DNA of 64,000 nt from Micromonospora sp. WMMD961 (GCF_029626145.1 NZ_JARUBJ010000002.1:2076501-2140500); one strand, 5' to 3'; shown: positions 26,303 to 34,634, numbered from the stretch's first letter. The notes: a model not told the origin generated them from the letters alone. Numbers and translations are program-made.

Positions 26303-27166
26303 TCAGAGCACGTAGTCCTCCAGCAGCGCCGGGGTGAGCCCGGCCCGGTGGATCGCCTTCAGCGCCGCGAGGAGGTCGTCCATCAGCGCCGGCCGGAAGT
26401 GCATGAGCAGCACGTCACCGGGTTGGACCACCTTCTCCGGGGTCTGGTAGCGCACCTTCCCCTCGTGGACGGTCTCGGTCCAGTGCACGACCGCCTTCGC
26501 GCCGCAGTCGTGCGCCGCTCTCAACGTGGTGCTGTCGTGTTCGCCGAACGGTGGACGGAACAGTGTCGCCCGCTTGCCGAACAGCGCCTCCAGCTTGTCC
26601 GCAGCTCCGCAGATCTCCCGCTTCTGGTAGTCGTACGACCGGCCGGCCAGCGAGGTGTGGTTGATGGTGTGGTTCTCGACGACCCCGCCCGCGACCTGGA
26701 TCTGCCGGAAGTACTCGGGGTACTCCTCCGCCGCAGGCGAGTTCAGGAACATGGTGACCGGGATGTGCGCCCGCCAGACGAAGTCGGCCACCGCGCTCGG
26801 GCGGGCCAGCGCACCGTCGTCGATGGTGATGAAGGCGACCTTCTGGTCGGTCGGCAGGCGGTGCCAGAACGGGGCCGCGTCGGTCGCGGGCAGCGGCACC
26901 GGTTGCGGCGGTGGCGCTGCGGGGAAGGTCGGCACCTGGGACAGGTACCACTCCAGGCTCCCCGGAGTGGGCGTCGCCGTCGCGGACGGCGAGGTGGACG
27001 GTGTGGACGGCGAGGCCGACGGCGCGAACGGCGAGGCGGACGGGGACGGCTGGTGGGCGGTGATCCGTCGGGTGTGCACTGCCGGGCCGGCTGTGCAGCC
27101 ACTCAGTACCAGCAGGGCCAGAACTGGTACGACGGCGAGGATCCGACGAGCAGGGGTCGCTGACAC
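26303..27166 (-). CDS. polysaccharide deacetylase lipoprotein (NodB/CE4)
   Basis: This encodes 287 residues. The signal peptide ends in a lipobox (VLSGC, Cys24), followed by a Ser/Pro/Thr-rich spacer of about 45 residues, so the enzyme is anchored outside the membrane. The NodB domain starts at VAFITIDDGALARP (TFDDG-type metal-binding Asp pair), has the HTINHTS His-pair motif, the RPPFGEHD motif and the late LLMHFRP histidine. It should remove N-acetyl groups from peptidoglycan or another wall glycan. The first motif reads TIDDG where many relatives have TFDDG. It is monocistronic or the last gene of a minus-strand run behind the P450. Confidence 0.86.
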   Translation of the reverse strand: MSATPARRILAVVPVLALLVLSGCTAGPAVHTRRITAHQPSPSASPFAPSASPSTPSTSPSATATPTPGSLEWYLSQVPTFPAAPPPQPVPLPATDAAPFWHRLPTDQKVAFITIDDGALARPSAVADFVWRAHIPVTMFLNSPAAEEYPEYFRQIQVAGGVVENHTINHTSLAGRSYDYQKREICGAADKLEALFGKRATLFRPPFGEHDSTTLRAAHDCGAKAVVHWTETVHEGKVRYQTPEKVVQPGDVLLMHFRPALMDDLLAALKAIHRAGLTPALLEDYVL

Positions 27167-27201
27167 GCCCGGAAACCTACCGAAGCGAGGTCAGCATCCG
27201 G

Positions 27202-28380
27202 TCAGGCCGGTGCTGCCGGTGGGCGTCGGACGACGAAGGCGTCGGGCATCCGGAAGGTGAGATTGTCCGGGGACCAGGGCGGACGGACCACCCGCACCCC
27301 GTCCAGCAGTGGCGCGGCCTCGGCCACCACCACTGCCGCCTCCATCCGGGCCAGCACGTCACCGACGCAGCGGTGCGCGCCCGCCCCGAACGCCAGGTGC
27401 CGGCGTGACCCGCGTTGGCCCGGGCGGAACTCGTCGGGCGACTCGACGACCGCGGGGTCCCGGCCGGCGCGTCCCAACCACAGCACGAGGCTGGTGCCCG
27501 CCGGCACCGCCGTCGGGCCCAACGTGCTGTCCGTGGCCGCCACCCGCCGCCAGGTGACGATGGGCGGTTCCAGCCGTAGCCCCTCCTCCACGACGTCGGC
27601 GACGGCGACCTCGCCGGTGCGCAGACCGGCCCGTACCGCCGGCTCGCCCGCCAGCCGGTGCAGCAGCAGGGTGAGGAACTGGGAGGTGGTCTCCTGCCCG
27701 GCGACCAGCAGGAAGAAGAGCGCGCCGACCACCACGTCCGGCGGGTGCCCGGCCGCACGCAGCTCGGCCGCCAAGCCGCCGCCGGTGGCCGCGAAGTCGC
27801 GCAGGACGCGGTGGAACCGTCCCACCTGGGCGGCGAGTGTCACCTGCCGGTCGGCGTCCAGCGGTGCCCAGAACAACTCCAGCGCGGCACGGGCGAAGTC
27901 CTTGACCGCGCCGACCGGGGCGTCCGGCAACTCCACCAGCCGGGCCAGCACCAGCAGCGGCAGGTCGGCGGCGAGGTCTGCGTACAGGTCGACCGACTCG
28001 CCGGTGTCGAGCGTGGCGGCGAGCCGGGCGACCCGGTCCCGGACCAGCGCGGTGAGCCACTGCCGTTGCGCGGCGACCCGGGCGGGGTGCAACGCGTCCG
28101 CGACGATCGCCCGGATCTGCGGATGGCTGACGCCCGAGTTGTTCGCCAGGGTCGGCGGTAGCCGGAACCGGTGCCCGGCGAGCACCCGCAGGGCGGTCAC
28201 CGGCATCGGCGTCACCGCGTCCAGCGCGTTGTCCGGCCGATAGGTGACCGGGTCGGCGAGGACCTGACGGACCAACGCGTGTCGGGTGACGACCAGGTGG
28301 GTGCCGCCGACGTGGTCCGGCACCCGGGCCACGTCCGGCCATGCGGGGTCGGCCACCTGCGCCCAGCTGCGGAACAGCAC
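27202..28380 (-). CDS. cytochrome P450
   Basis: This encodes 392 residues from GTG 28380. The heme-thiolate loop is FGAGAHRCVG with Cys338. The oxygen-activation motif is AGQETT at 227-232. The ExxR motif lies in EEGLRLEPP, followed by a WRRVAATD segment. It is soluble, of bacterial class I type, and would need ferredoxin partners from elsewhere. The N-terminus is shorter than the usual 400-410 residues. The methyltransferase gene ends nine bases upstream on the same strand, so the two may act together, perhaps in tailoring a small molecule, but no biosynthetic core enzyme lies nearby. Confidence 0.9.
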   Translation of the reverse strand: MLFRSWAQVADPAWPDVARVPDHVGGTHLVVTRHALVRQVLADPVTYRPDNALDAVTPMPVTALRVLAGHRFRLPPTLANNSGVSHPQIRAIVADALHPARVAAQRQWLTALVRDRVARLAATLDTGESVDLYADLAADLPLLVLARLVELPDAPVGAVKDFARAALELFWAPLDADRQVTLAAQVGRFHRVLRDFAATGGGLAAELRAAGHPPDVVVGALFFLLVAGQETTSQFLTLLLHRLAGEPAVRAGLRTGEVAVADVVEEGLRLEPPIVTWRRVAATDSTLGPTAVPAGTSLVLWLGRAGRDPAVVESPDEFRPGQRGSRRHLAFGAGAHRCVGDVLARMEAAVVVAEAAPLLDGVRVVRPPWSPDNLTFRMPDAFVVRRPPAAPA

Positions 28381-28389
28381 CCGGACACG

Positions 28390-29058
28390 CTAGCCGGACG
28401 CCCCCGGCAGCCCGGCCCGCAGTCGCCAGACGGTGGTGCGCTTCACCCGGACGCTCTCCAACGCCTCCGGCACCGGCACGTCGTACACGGCCAGCTCGTC
28501 GAAGCGGTCCCGGGGCAGGAACGCCCGGCCGGGGTCACCGACGAGCACCGGTGCGCCGGCCCGGGTGGCGCGGAGCAGGAACCGCAGGAACCGGCGAGCC
28601 ATCGCGTCGCTGTAGAAGACGTCGCCGGCCAGCACCACCTCGGCGTCCCCGGCGTCGCCGTCGAGGATGTCGCCGAACTCGGCGTCGACGCGTACCCCGT
28701 TGGCCTCCGCGTTCAGCGCGACCGCCGCGACCGCCAGCTCGTCCACCTCGACGGCCCGTACGGACGCCGCGCCGGCCCGGGCGGCGGCGATGGCCACCAG
28801 GCCGGAGCCGGAGGCGAGGTCGAGCACCCGGCGGCCGGCCACCAGTTCCGGGTGGTCGGTCACGTAGCGGGCGAGCGCCTGCCCGCCCGCCCAGGCGAAC
28901 GCCCAGAACGGCGGTGGCCGGTCGCTGGAGAACTGGCCCTCGGTCAGCTCCCACAGCCCGATCGGCTCGTCCGCCTGGTGCAGTCGCACCTCGGGGACGA
29001 ACGCCACCGGGGTGAGCCGGGCGTGCAGCCGGACGAACGTGCTGGAGAGCTCGGACAC
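28390..29058 (-). CDS. class I SAM-dependent methyltransferase
   Basis: This encodes 222 residues from the GTG at 29058; further upstream codons extend into promoter-like DNA. The SAM-binding motif I is VLDLASGSGLVAIAAARAGA, with the acidic residue in AVEVDELAVAAVALNA. Later motifs are VVLAGDVFYSDAMAR and VLVGDPGRAFLP. The order and spacing resemble the ETFB/METTL-type protein or nicotinamide N-methyltransferase group. Substrate unknown. It probably forms a two-gene operon with the P450 immediately downstream. Confidence 0.82.
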   Translation of the reverse strand: MSELSSTFVRLHARLTPVAFVPEVRLHQADEPIGLWELTEGQFSSDRPPPFWAFAWAGGQALARYVTDHPELVAGRRVLDLASGSGLVAIAAARAGAASVRAVEVDELAVAAVALNAEANGVRVDAEFGDILDGDAGDAEVVLAGDVFYSDAMARRFLRFLLRATRAGAPVLVGDPGRAFLPRDRFDELAVYDVPVPEALESVRVKRTTVWRLRAGLPGASG

Positions 29059-29236
29059 GTCGCCGATTGTCCCAGCGGCTCGACTCCGGGCGTGTCGCGG
29101 GGGAGTGGTGACCGGTTCACCACGGTCGGTGAAAACCCCTCCCGTCCTTGCCGCCCGGTGCGAACACACCCGTCTGGTCGCGCCTACCCGCTGCTCCTAG
29201 CGTTGCCAGGTGGAGACGACCGAACGGAGGGCGGCG

Positions 29237-30100
29237 GTGGTGACGGTGCGGCGGTACGCGGTGCGGGTCGGGGTGGTGCTGGCCTGTCTGAGCGGGGTGG
29301 AGCTGGCATTGGCCGCCCCGGCGCAGGCGGCGTTCACCACCGAGTTGAGTGGGCTGCCGGCCCGGTTCACCGCCGGCGAGCAGGTGCGCACGGTGTCGGC
29401 CGTCGTCTCCCGGACCGACCGGCGCGGCGGCTGCGTGAAGGTGCGCTGGTCGATGGTGCTGAGCGTGCAGGGCCTCCGACTCGACCAGGTCAAGATGGAC
29501 CGGGTGGAGGAGGCCGGCGACTTCCCCCTGGACATCCGGACCGACGGTGACGTGGCCCGGCTCACCGACCGGCAGTTCGACCCGGGCACCCTCTGCCCCG
29601 GCCGCACGGTCACCGCCCGCTACCGGGTGGCCTTCGCCGAGGACGTCACCCAGGGGCGGGTCACCCTCGCCGCCGAGGCGTATGACGCCAACTCGCGCCT
29701 GCTGGCCCGGCAGACCGCCACCCGTTCGGTGGTGGGTGCCGGCGGCACCCCGACCAGCACCCCGAAGCCGACCGCCACGCCCTCGGAGCCCAGCGAACCA
29801 TCGAGCGCGCCGGCCGAGGAGGAGAGCACGACGGTGGAGGAGCCGGTCGGGGACTACCCGGTCGACGCCGCGCCACCGGCGGCCGGCCGCCCGGTCTCGC
29901 AGTCCGGCGGGTTCGGCGCGGTGCAGGCCGCGTTCCTGCTCGGCGGCCTGCTGCTGTTCCTCGGGATGGGGTTGCTGCTGCGGTTGCGGCAGCTGACCCG
30001 GTCCTCGGCCGACGGCGTCGACGAGACCGACGACCCGCCCGCGGACCGACGCTGGGAGCGGCCGATGCCCGTCGACCGGTGGCGAACGGCCCGCCGTTGA
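29237..30100 (+). CDS. secreted, C-terminally membrane-anchored protein of unknown function
   Basis: This encodes 287 residues. GTG 29237 (or 29240) is placed after the ribosome-binding site ggaggg; a GTG at 29210 is also in frame. It has a signal peptide ending near AQA-AF, an Ig-like ectodomain of about 130 residues with two cysteines (GGCVKVRW and GTLCPGRTV), a Thr/Pro/Ser/Glu-rich stalk, then one C-terminal membrane helix (AAFLLGGLLLFLGMGLLLRL) and a short charged tail. The topology suggests a wall-spanning surface protein. I recognise no family, and neighbours give no clue. Confidence 0.75.
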   Translation: MVTVRRYAVRVGVVLACLSGVELALAAPAQAAFTTELSGLPARFTAGEQVRTVSAVVSRTDRRGGCVKVRWSMVLSVQGLRLDQVKMDRVEEAGDFPLDIRTDGDVARLTDRQFDPGTLCPGRTVTARYRVAFAEDVTQGRVTLAAEAYDANSRLLARQTATRSVVGAGGTPTSTPKPTATPSEPSEPSSAPAEEESTTVEEPVGDYPVDAAPPAAGRPVSQSGGFGAVQAAFLLGGLLLFLGMGLLLRLRQLTRSSADGVDETDDPPADRRWERPMPVDRWRTARR

Positions 30101-30145
30101 CCGGAGGCCGGGGGAGCCGGCGGACCTGCCGCCGGCCCCACGGTG

Positions 30146-30807
30146 TCACTTCGAGAACGCCTGGAACTCGGCGATCCTGACCTGGGACCGGGCCGGGCTG
30201 GCGGTCGCGCAGTCCGTCGTCGTGGCCGGGTCGTCGTCCTGCTCGCCCGCGTACTGCGGACCACCCGTGCACTGGCTGGCCAGCACCTCCAGCCGCAGGT
30301 GGGTGGCGAGGGTGGTGGGCACCGCGAACGTCCGCAGGTTGATGTCCCGGACGCACGCGCGGTACGCCCCGCCGGGGAACGCGCCCGCCGCGCTGCCGGC
30401 CGGCCACCCCGTCCAGGCTGGCCCAGTTGGTCGCCTCGGTGTCGTCGGCGACCCGGTCCAGGTTGACCCCGTCGCCGGTGATCGTGGCCCCGGAGGCGGT
30501 GGAGGCGAGGTTACGGCTCATCCGCAGGTCGACGTACCCCTGCTTGCCGGCCGTGGCGACCACGCTGAGCCGCTGGTGCCCGAAGCCGGGCCCGACGGCC
30601 AGCAGGTCGTACGTGCCGGCCACCATCTCCACGGTGTCCGGGGTCGGCGTCGGCGGGCTCGTGGCCCTCGGCGAACGGTCCGGAACTGCGCTCGGCGGAC
30701 GGGGTGCTGCCGCTGGGAGCTGCGGTGCTCACGCCGGTGGGGAGCAGCGCGGCGACCGTCGCCGTCGTCGCCAGGACGGCGATGAGCCGGCGTCGACGCC
30801 GGCTCAT
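30146..30807 (-). pseudogene. decayed secreted metallopeptidase-like gene (probably M36/fungalysin type), internally deleted and frameshifted
   Basis: Three in-order pieces occur in different frames. From ATG 30807 comes a signal peptide (MSRRRRRLIAVLATTATVAA, ending near STAAP) with SSGPFAEGHE. Then, after a frame change, EMVAGTYDLLAVGPGFGHQR through ATNWASLDGVAG. After another change come RACVRDINLRTF, THLRLEVLASQCTGGPQY and QVRIAEFQAFSK with a stop at 30146. The C-terminal pieces resemble the tail of actinobacterial M36-type metallopeptidases. The catalytic HExxH region is absent, so a large central part is deleted. Joined reading gives about 220 residues against an expected several hundred. 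The protease family is from recall of the C-terminal pattern, and the broken state is seen directly. Confidence 0.7.
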
Positions 30808-30880
30808 CGGGGATGACCCGTGAATATCAGTCGACGATGGCGGCGGCGAGGTGAACGAGCATCGATCGAGAAGTGTCAAC

Positions 30881-30905
30881 TTTACAAAACACGCGGCCTT
30901 GTAAA
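30881..30905. promoter_or_regulatory. AT-rich inverted repeat upstream of alkB
   Basis: TTTACAA (30881-30887) and TTGTAAA (30899-30905) form a perfect 7-bp-arm inverted repeat with an 11-base spacer, 53 bp before the alkB start. In DNA this GC-rich the cluster stands out. Size and spacing fit a TetR-type operator or part of the promoter. The TetR gene at 32765-33367 is a candidate binder. Confidence 0.5.
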
Positions 30906-30957
30906 TTCGCCGGCCAGCTGCCACAGTCGGTGCAGGACGCGATACCGGAGGTTGGTC

Positions 30958-32091
30958 ATGGCCGTCGATGCCGATCTGACCGTCGAACCCGCCGCCTGGC
31001 GGGACCGCCGTAAGCCGCTCTGGCCGCTGGCGTTGCTGGTACCGGCGTTGCCCTTCGCCGGCTTCGCCCTCTGGCGGGCCGGCGGTGGGGCCTGGGCCTG
31101 GTGGCTCACCCCGGTCGTCGTCTTCGGCCTGATCCCGGCGGTCGACCTGCTGCTCGGCGACGACCGGCGCAACCCACCCGAGGGGGCGGTGCCCCGGCTG
31201 TCCGCCGACGGGTACTACCGCTGGCTCACCTACCTCTACCTGCCGGCCCAGTACGCGGCCCTGGTGCTCTGCTGCGCGGTGTGGACGCGTGAGGCACTCA
31301 CGGTGCCCGGTGCGGTCGGTCTGGTCGCCACGGTCGGCGTCGTGAACGGCATCGCCATCAACACCGCCCACGAGCTGGGCCACAAGCGGGAACGCGTGGA
31401 GCGCTGGCTGTCCAAGGTGGCCCTGGCACCCGCGGGGTACGGGCACTTCTTCGTCGAGCACAACCGGGGCCACCACGTGCGGGTCGCCACCCGGGAGGAC
31501 CCGGCCAGTTCCCGGTTGGGGGAGAGTTTCTGGGCGTTCTGGCCGCGTACCGTCTTCGGTAGCCTGCGCTCGGCCTGGCGGCTGGAGACCAGCCGGTTCC
31601 GCATCCGTGGCCGGTCACCCTGGAACCACCGCAACGACGTGCTCAACGCCTGGGCCATGACCCTGGTCCTGTACGCGGCGCTGACAGTGGCCTTCGGCCC
31701 CGGGGTGTTGCTGTTCCTGGCCCTTCAGGCGGTGGTCGGCTTCTCGCTGCTGGAGGTGGTCAACTACCTGGAGCACTACGGGCTGGCGCGGCAACGCACC
31801 GTCGGCGGTCGCTACGAGAAGGTCGACGCGCGGCACAGCTGGAACAGCGACCGGACGGTGACCAACGTCTTCCTCTTCCAGCTCCAGCCGCACAGCGACC
31901 ACCACGCCAACCCACTGCGCCGTTACCAGACGCTGCGCAGTTTCGACACCTCACCGCAGCTGCCGGCCGGTTACGCCACCATGGTGGTCGTCGCGCTGGT
32001 GCCGCCGCTGTGGCGGCGGGTGATGGACCCCCGGGTGCTCGCGCACTACGAGGGCGACCGCTCCCGCGCCAACGTCCACCGGCGGAGCTGA
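30958..32091 (+). CDS. alkB: alkane 1-monooxygenase-like membrane hydroxylase
   Basis: This encodes 377 residues from ATG 30958 after accggagg. It is an integral-membrane fatty acid desaturase/alkane hydroxylase fold with several helices and the diiron histidine boxes NTAHELGHKRERVE, FFVEHNRGHHVRVATREDP and LQPHSDHHANPLRRYQTLR, plus NYLEHYGL. These are the AlkB signatures, and the enzyme would hydroxylate the terminal carbon of alkanes or related chains using rubredoxin electrons. Unlike many actinobacterial alkB loci, no rubredoxin or rubredoxin reductase gene follows, so redox partners must be encoded elsewhere or the substrate differs. An AT-rich inverted repeat precedes it. Confidence 0.88.
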   Translation: MAVDADLTVEPAAWRDRRKPLWPLALLVPALPFAGFALWRAGGGAWAWWLTPVVVFGLIPAVDLLLGDDRRNPPEGAVPRLSADGYYRWLTYLYLPAQYAALVLCCAVWTREALTVPGAVGLVATVGVVNGIAINTAHELGHKRERVERWLSKVALAPAGYGHFFVEHNRGHHVRVATREDPASSRLGESFWAFWPRTVFGSLRSAWRLETSRFRIRGRSPWNHRNDVLNAWAMTLVLYAALTVAFGPGVLLFLALQAVVGFSLLEVVNYLEHYGLARQRTVGGRYEKVDARHSWNSDRTVTNVFLFQLQPHSDHHANPLRRYQTLRSFDTSPQLPAGYATMVVVALVPPLWRRVMDPRVLAHYEGDRSRANVHRRS

Positions 32092-32104
32092 CGCGTCGGC
32101 GTGG

Positions 32105-32686
32105 TCAATCGCTCGGCGCCCAGTCGGGGTCGCGGCCGAACGCGGCCAGCAGATGGTCCTGTTCGTCGGCGTCGTCGGGCACCCGTATCCCGGTCTGGAC
32201 CAGGTTGTTGCGCTGATAGTCGTCGATCTGTCCGGCGAACCACTGGGCCGCGGCGCGCACGGCGTCCGGGTCGAGTCGAGGCTGCGCACCGATCGCCACC
32301 GCCACGTCCCAGCCGTGGATGAGGTGTTCGGCGAGGAGCTGTTGGAGATATTCCGCGGCCGGGGTGTCGCCACTGGAGAGGTGCACGGTGCGGTCGATCG
32401 TGCCGGGGTGGGTGGCGGCGATCTCGGCCTGCGCGGCGGCCTCCCGCGCCGTCTCGATCGGGTCGGTGCCGAGCTGGTCACCGTCGAACCGGTCGCCGAC
32501 CTCGTCGATGGTCCGGCCGGCCAGCAGCGGAACGCTCCACCGGTCCTCGGTCACCACGTGGTTGACCAGCGTGCGGACGTCCCAGTCCGAGCAGGGTGTC
32601 GGGTCGGACCACTGGCCGGGTTCGACCTGGTCCACCCGGTCGACGAATTCGGCCAGGCTCCGGCGGTACGCCTCCAGAAGATCCAT
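32105..32686 (-). CDS. TIGR03086 family metal-binding protein (DinB/MDMPI-like)
   Basis: This encodes 193 residues starting MDLLEAYRRSLAEFVDRVD. The four-helix DinB-like fold of mycothiol-dependent enzymes is shown by DPTPCSDWDVRTLVNHVVTED with one metal-ligand His, and LLAEHLIHGWDVAVAIG with the other His residues. TIGR03086 proteins are actinobacterial relatives of mycothiol-dependent maleylpyruvate isomerase, and the reaction of most is unknown. It is convergent with alkB, 13 bases apart. It is a single gene or linked to the TetR gene 78 bases upstream on the same strand. Confidence 0.82.
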   Translation of the reverse strand: MDLLEAYRRSLAEFVDRVDQVEPGQWSDPTPCSDWDVRTLVNHVVTEDRWSVPLLAGRTIDEVGDRFDGDQLGTDPIETAREAAAQAEIAATHPGTIDRTVHLSSGDTPAAEYLQQLLAEHLIHGWDVAVAIGAQPRLDPDAVRAAAQWFAGQIDDYQRNNLVQTGIRVPDDADEQDHLLAAFGRDPDWAPSD

Positions 32687-32764
32687 GCTGCCGATTGTTC
32701 CGGTCGGCGGGGCGGGATGAGCCGTTTTGCCCGGTCTGGTGAGGAATGGTGCCGGCTGCCGGGC

Positions 32765-33367
32765 TCAGTCCAGGTCGGCCGGGTCCAGGCCGAGCTCCCG
32801 GGCGGTGACCAGCCGGACCCACTCGCCGAACTGCCGACGGGAGATCACCCGGTCGTGCACGGCGAGTTGGACGGCGAGCCCGTCCATGACCGCGCTGATC
32901 CGCCAGGCGGCCCCGTCCGGGTCGGCGCACTGGAAGGTGCCGTCGGCCACCCCGGCGGAGATCACCGCGGCGAGGTCCTGGCGCCAGCGCAGGTCGAGCC
33001 GGCGGGAGACCTTCTCCAACTCCGGAGTGCGCAGCGACTCGGACCAGCCGTCGATCCACATCGACCAGGAGGTTGCCCGCCCGGCCGGGGTGTAGAGCTT
33101 GAGGATCCGGCGGAGCTTGGTCAGTGGCGGGGCCGAGGATCGGGTCACCGCGTCCAGTCGGGCCAGATCCTGCTCGACCGCGTACGCGAAAGCCTGTGCG
33201 AGCAACCGTTCCTTGGTGGCGAAGTGGTAGAAGACCAGGGCCTGGCTCACGCCGGCGGCATTCGCCACGTCCGCCGTCCGGGTGTTGGCCAGACCGCGCT
33301 CCACGATCACGTCGCAGGCGGTGCGCAGCAGGGCATCCAGGCGGATCTCGGCCGCACGTCTCGTCAC
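32765..33367 (-). CDS. TetR-family regulator (BetI-like)
   Basis: This encodes 200 residues from GTG 33367 (VTRRAAEIRLDALL); upstream extension has a composition unlike the gene. The HTH is TADVANAAGVSQALVFYHFATKERL. The ligand domain continues to LDPADLD and resembles the BetI/TetR_C_6 group (WSMWIDGWSESLRTPEL). The effector is unknown. It lies upstream on the same strand as the TIGR03086 gene. Candidate targets are that gene, its own promoter, or alkB across the convergent junction. Confidence 0.85.
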   Translation of the reverse strand: MTRRAAEIRLDALLRTACDVIVERGLANTRTADVANAAGVSQALVFYHFATKERLLAQAFAYAVEQDLARLDAVTRSSAPPLTKLRRILKLYTPAGRATSWSMWIDGWSESLRTPELEKVSRRLDLRWRQDLAAVISAGVADGTFQCADPDGAAWRISAVMDGLAVQLAVHDRVISRRQFGEWVRLVTARELGLDPADLD

Positions 33368-33756
33368 GACCGTTACCGTAGCCCATCCGAGTGAACACGA
33401 ACAGTTACCGCTGCGTGCTGAGCCCACGCTGTGTCAGTCGGAAGCCGGACACTTCCTCGGGGTGCCGTCGGTCGTTCTTTCGGGAAGCATTCACCGAGGT
33501 CTGCCGCCGGAATCCGGTGTGCGGGCGCGTCCGCCGGTCGATCTGCGACACGGTGATGACGATCGTTGCCTGCTGGTGCCGGAGTGTGACTGTCGACGGC
33601 AGGTCGGATCACCAGACCATCCTCCTAGGAAGCCCGCCTGGGATGGCGGTGATCTCGTCCGCGACAGGCAGGACGCGCCGAGGCGACCCCGAGTTGGCAG
33701 TCGTTCACCGGCTCGGCTAAAGTTCTCATCCGTCACCCGGGAACGTCCGGGGGCGT
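33368..33756. other. 389-bp intergenic region with tRNA promoter
   Basis: No convincing gene is seen; open frames here are short and have no codon bias or start signals. At its right end TTGGCA (33694-33699) and TAAAGT (33718-33723), 18 bases apart, form a plausible promoter for the tRNA cluster that begins 33 bases later. The middle is less GC-rich than the surrounding genes. Confidence 0.55.
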
Positions 33757-33829
33757 GCGGACGTAGCGCAGCTGGTAGCGCATCACCTTGCCAAGGTGAG
33801 GGTCGCGGGTTCGAATCCCGTCGTCCGCT
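33757..33829 (+). tRNA. tRNA-Gly (GCC), copy 1
   Basis: A 73-base cloverleaf: acceptor gcggacg/cgtccgc, anticodon GCC at 33790-33792 in a caccttGCCaaggtg arm, TpsiC gggttcgaatccc. CCA is not encoded. First gene of a Gly-Cys-Val cluster, and identical to the copy at 36699-36771. Confidence 0.97.
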
Positions 33830-33863
33830 CGGAGCTGCCGCCACGCATGACGGGGGCAACCTC

Positions 33864-33934
33864 GGTGGGGTGGCCGAGAGGCGAGGCAACGGCCTGCAAA
33901 GCCGTGTACGCGGGTTCAAATCCCGTCCCCACCT
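33864..33934 (+). tRNA. tRNA-Cys (GCA)
   Basis: A 71-base cloverleaf: acceptor ggtgggg/ccccacc, anticodon GCA at 33896-33898 in ggcctGCAaagcc, TpsiC gggttcaaatccc. CCA is not encoded. It lies 34 bases after tRNA-Gly. There is no second copy in the later cluster. Confidence 0.97.
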
Positions 33935-33947
33935 CGGCAACAAGCAC

Positions 33948-34022
33948 GGGCGATTGGCGCAGTGGGAGCGCGCTTCCTTGACACGGAAGAGGTCACTGGT
34001 TCAAACCCAGTATCGCCCACCA
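33948..34022 (+). tRNA. tRNA-Val (GAC), copy 1
   Basis: 75 bases including an encoded CCA at 34020-34022: acceptor gggcgat/atcgccc, anticodon GAC at 33980-33982 in cttccttGACacggaag. It is followed closely by a strong terminator. Identical to the copy at 36820-36894. Confidence 0.97.
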
Positions 34023-34026
34023 GAGG

Positions 34027-34065
34027 AAAACGGCTCGTCACCGATCACCGGTGACGAGCCGTTTT
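34027..34065 (+). terminator. rho-independent terminator of the Gly-Cys-Val tRNA cluster
   Basis: aaaacggctcgtcacc (34027-34042) pairs with ggtgacgagccgtttt (34050-34065): a perfect 16-bp stem with A-run and T-run flanks. It also faces the convergent winged-helix gene and may serve both. Confidence 0.92.
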
Positions 34066-34094
34066 GCTGTGTTGTGGGGTCATGCCCGGGCCCG

Positions 34095-34634
34095 TCAGTC
34101 GACGCTGAGTCGGTAGCCGATCCCACGCACGGTGTGCACGAGCAGGGTGTCGTCGGCGGCGCGCAGTTTGCGGCGTAACCGCTTCACCGCCGAGTGCAGG
34201 ATCGACGTGTCGCCGAGGTACGCGCAGCCCCAGACCGACTCGAAGAGCCGCTCGTACGTCCAGACGCCGACCGGCGCGGTGGCCAGTTGGGTGAGCAGGT
34301 TGCGTTCGAGGCGGGTGAGGGCCAGCGGTTGTCCGCGCCACGTCACCAGGTGGTCGAGCGGGTCGATCGCCAGGTCGCCGAGGTCGATCCGGTTGGCGGC
34401 GGCGGCGGTCGGGGCGGTGGCGGCGGCCGGAGGGGTGGCAGCGACGGTGGACCCGGCCGTCGGGCTGACCAGCGGGGCCGGTCCGCCGATCACGGGCGGG
34501 CCGATCATCGCCTGCAATTCGGCGAGGTCGGTGCAGATCACCAGGGTGCCGAGCCCGTCGAGCCGCCGCACCATCCGCTCGCGTACCGACACGTCGGCGG
34601 TCACGCAGAACACGAGGGACACGCCATCGATCAC
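34095..34634 (-). CDS. orphan winged-helix (OmpR/PhoB-type) regulator without a working receiver domain
   Basis: This encodes 179 residues from GTG 34634, placed by the strong ribosome-binding site ggggaggt upstream. The first about 55 residues (DGVSLVFCVTADVSVRERM, then LGTLVICTDLAELQAMI) look like the first part of a receiver fold but lack the phospho-acceptor Asp. A Pro/Ala/Thr linker follows. The C-terminal domain is a clear OmpR-type winged helix (LVTWRGQPLALTRLERNLLTQL, ILHSAVKRLRRKL, HTVRGIGYRLSVD). No kinase is nearby. It probably acts without phosphorylation. Longer in-frame readings to 35453 overlap the GNAT gene and are not credible. Confidence 0.8.
   Translation of the reverse strand: MIDGVSLVFCVTADVSVRERMVRRLDGLGTLVICTDLAELQAMIGPPVIGGPAPLVSPTAGSTVAATPPAAATAPTAAAANRIDLGDLAIDPLDHLVTWRGQPLALTRLERNLLTQLATAPVGVWTYERLFESVWGCAYLGDTSILHSAVKRLRRKLRAADDTLLVHTVRGIGYRLSVD

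Noticed and set aside
26303..29058. Specialised-metabolite cluster around the P450 and methyltransferase
   Set aside because: No synthase, NRPS, PKS, terpene cyclase or RiPP precursor is nearby, so two tailoring-type enzymes are not enough.
30781..30808. Perfect 28-bp palindrome (14+14) over the start of the pseudogene
   Set aside because: It arises from codons for Met-Ser-Arg5-Leu-Ile, typical of a signal-peptide start; a regulatory role is possible but coding bias explains it.
33391..33720. Short open frame in the intergenic region before the tRNA cluster
   Set aside because: Composition, lack of ribosome-binding site and Arg/Cys-rich translation do not support a gene.
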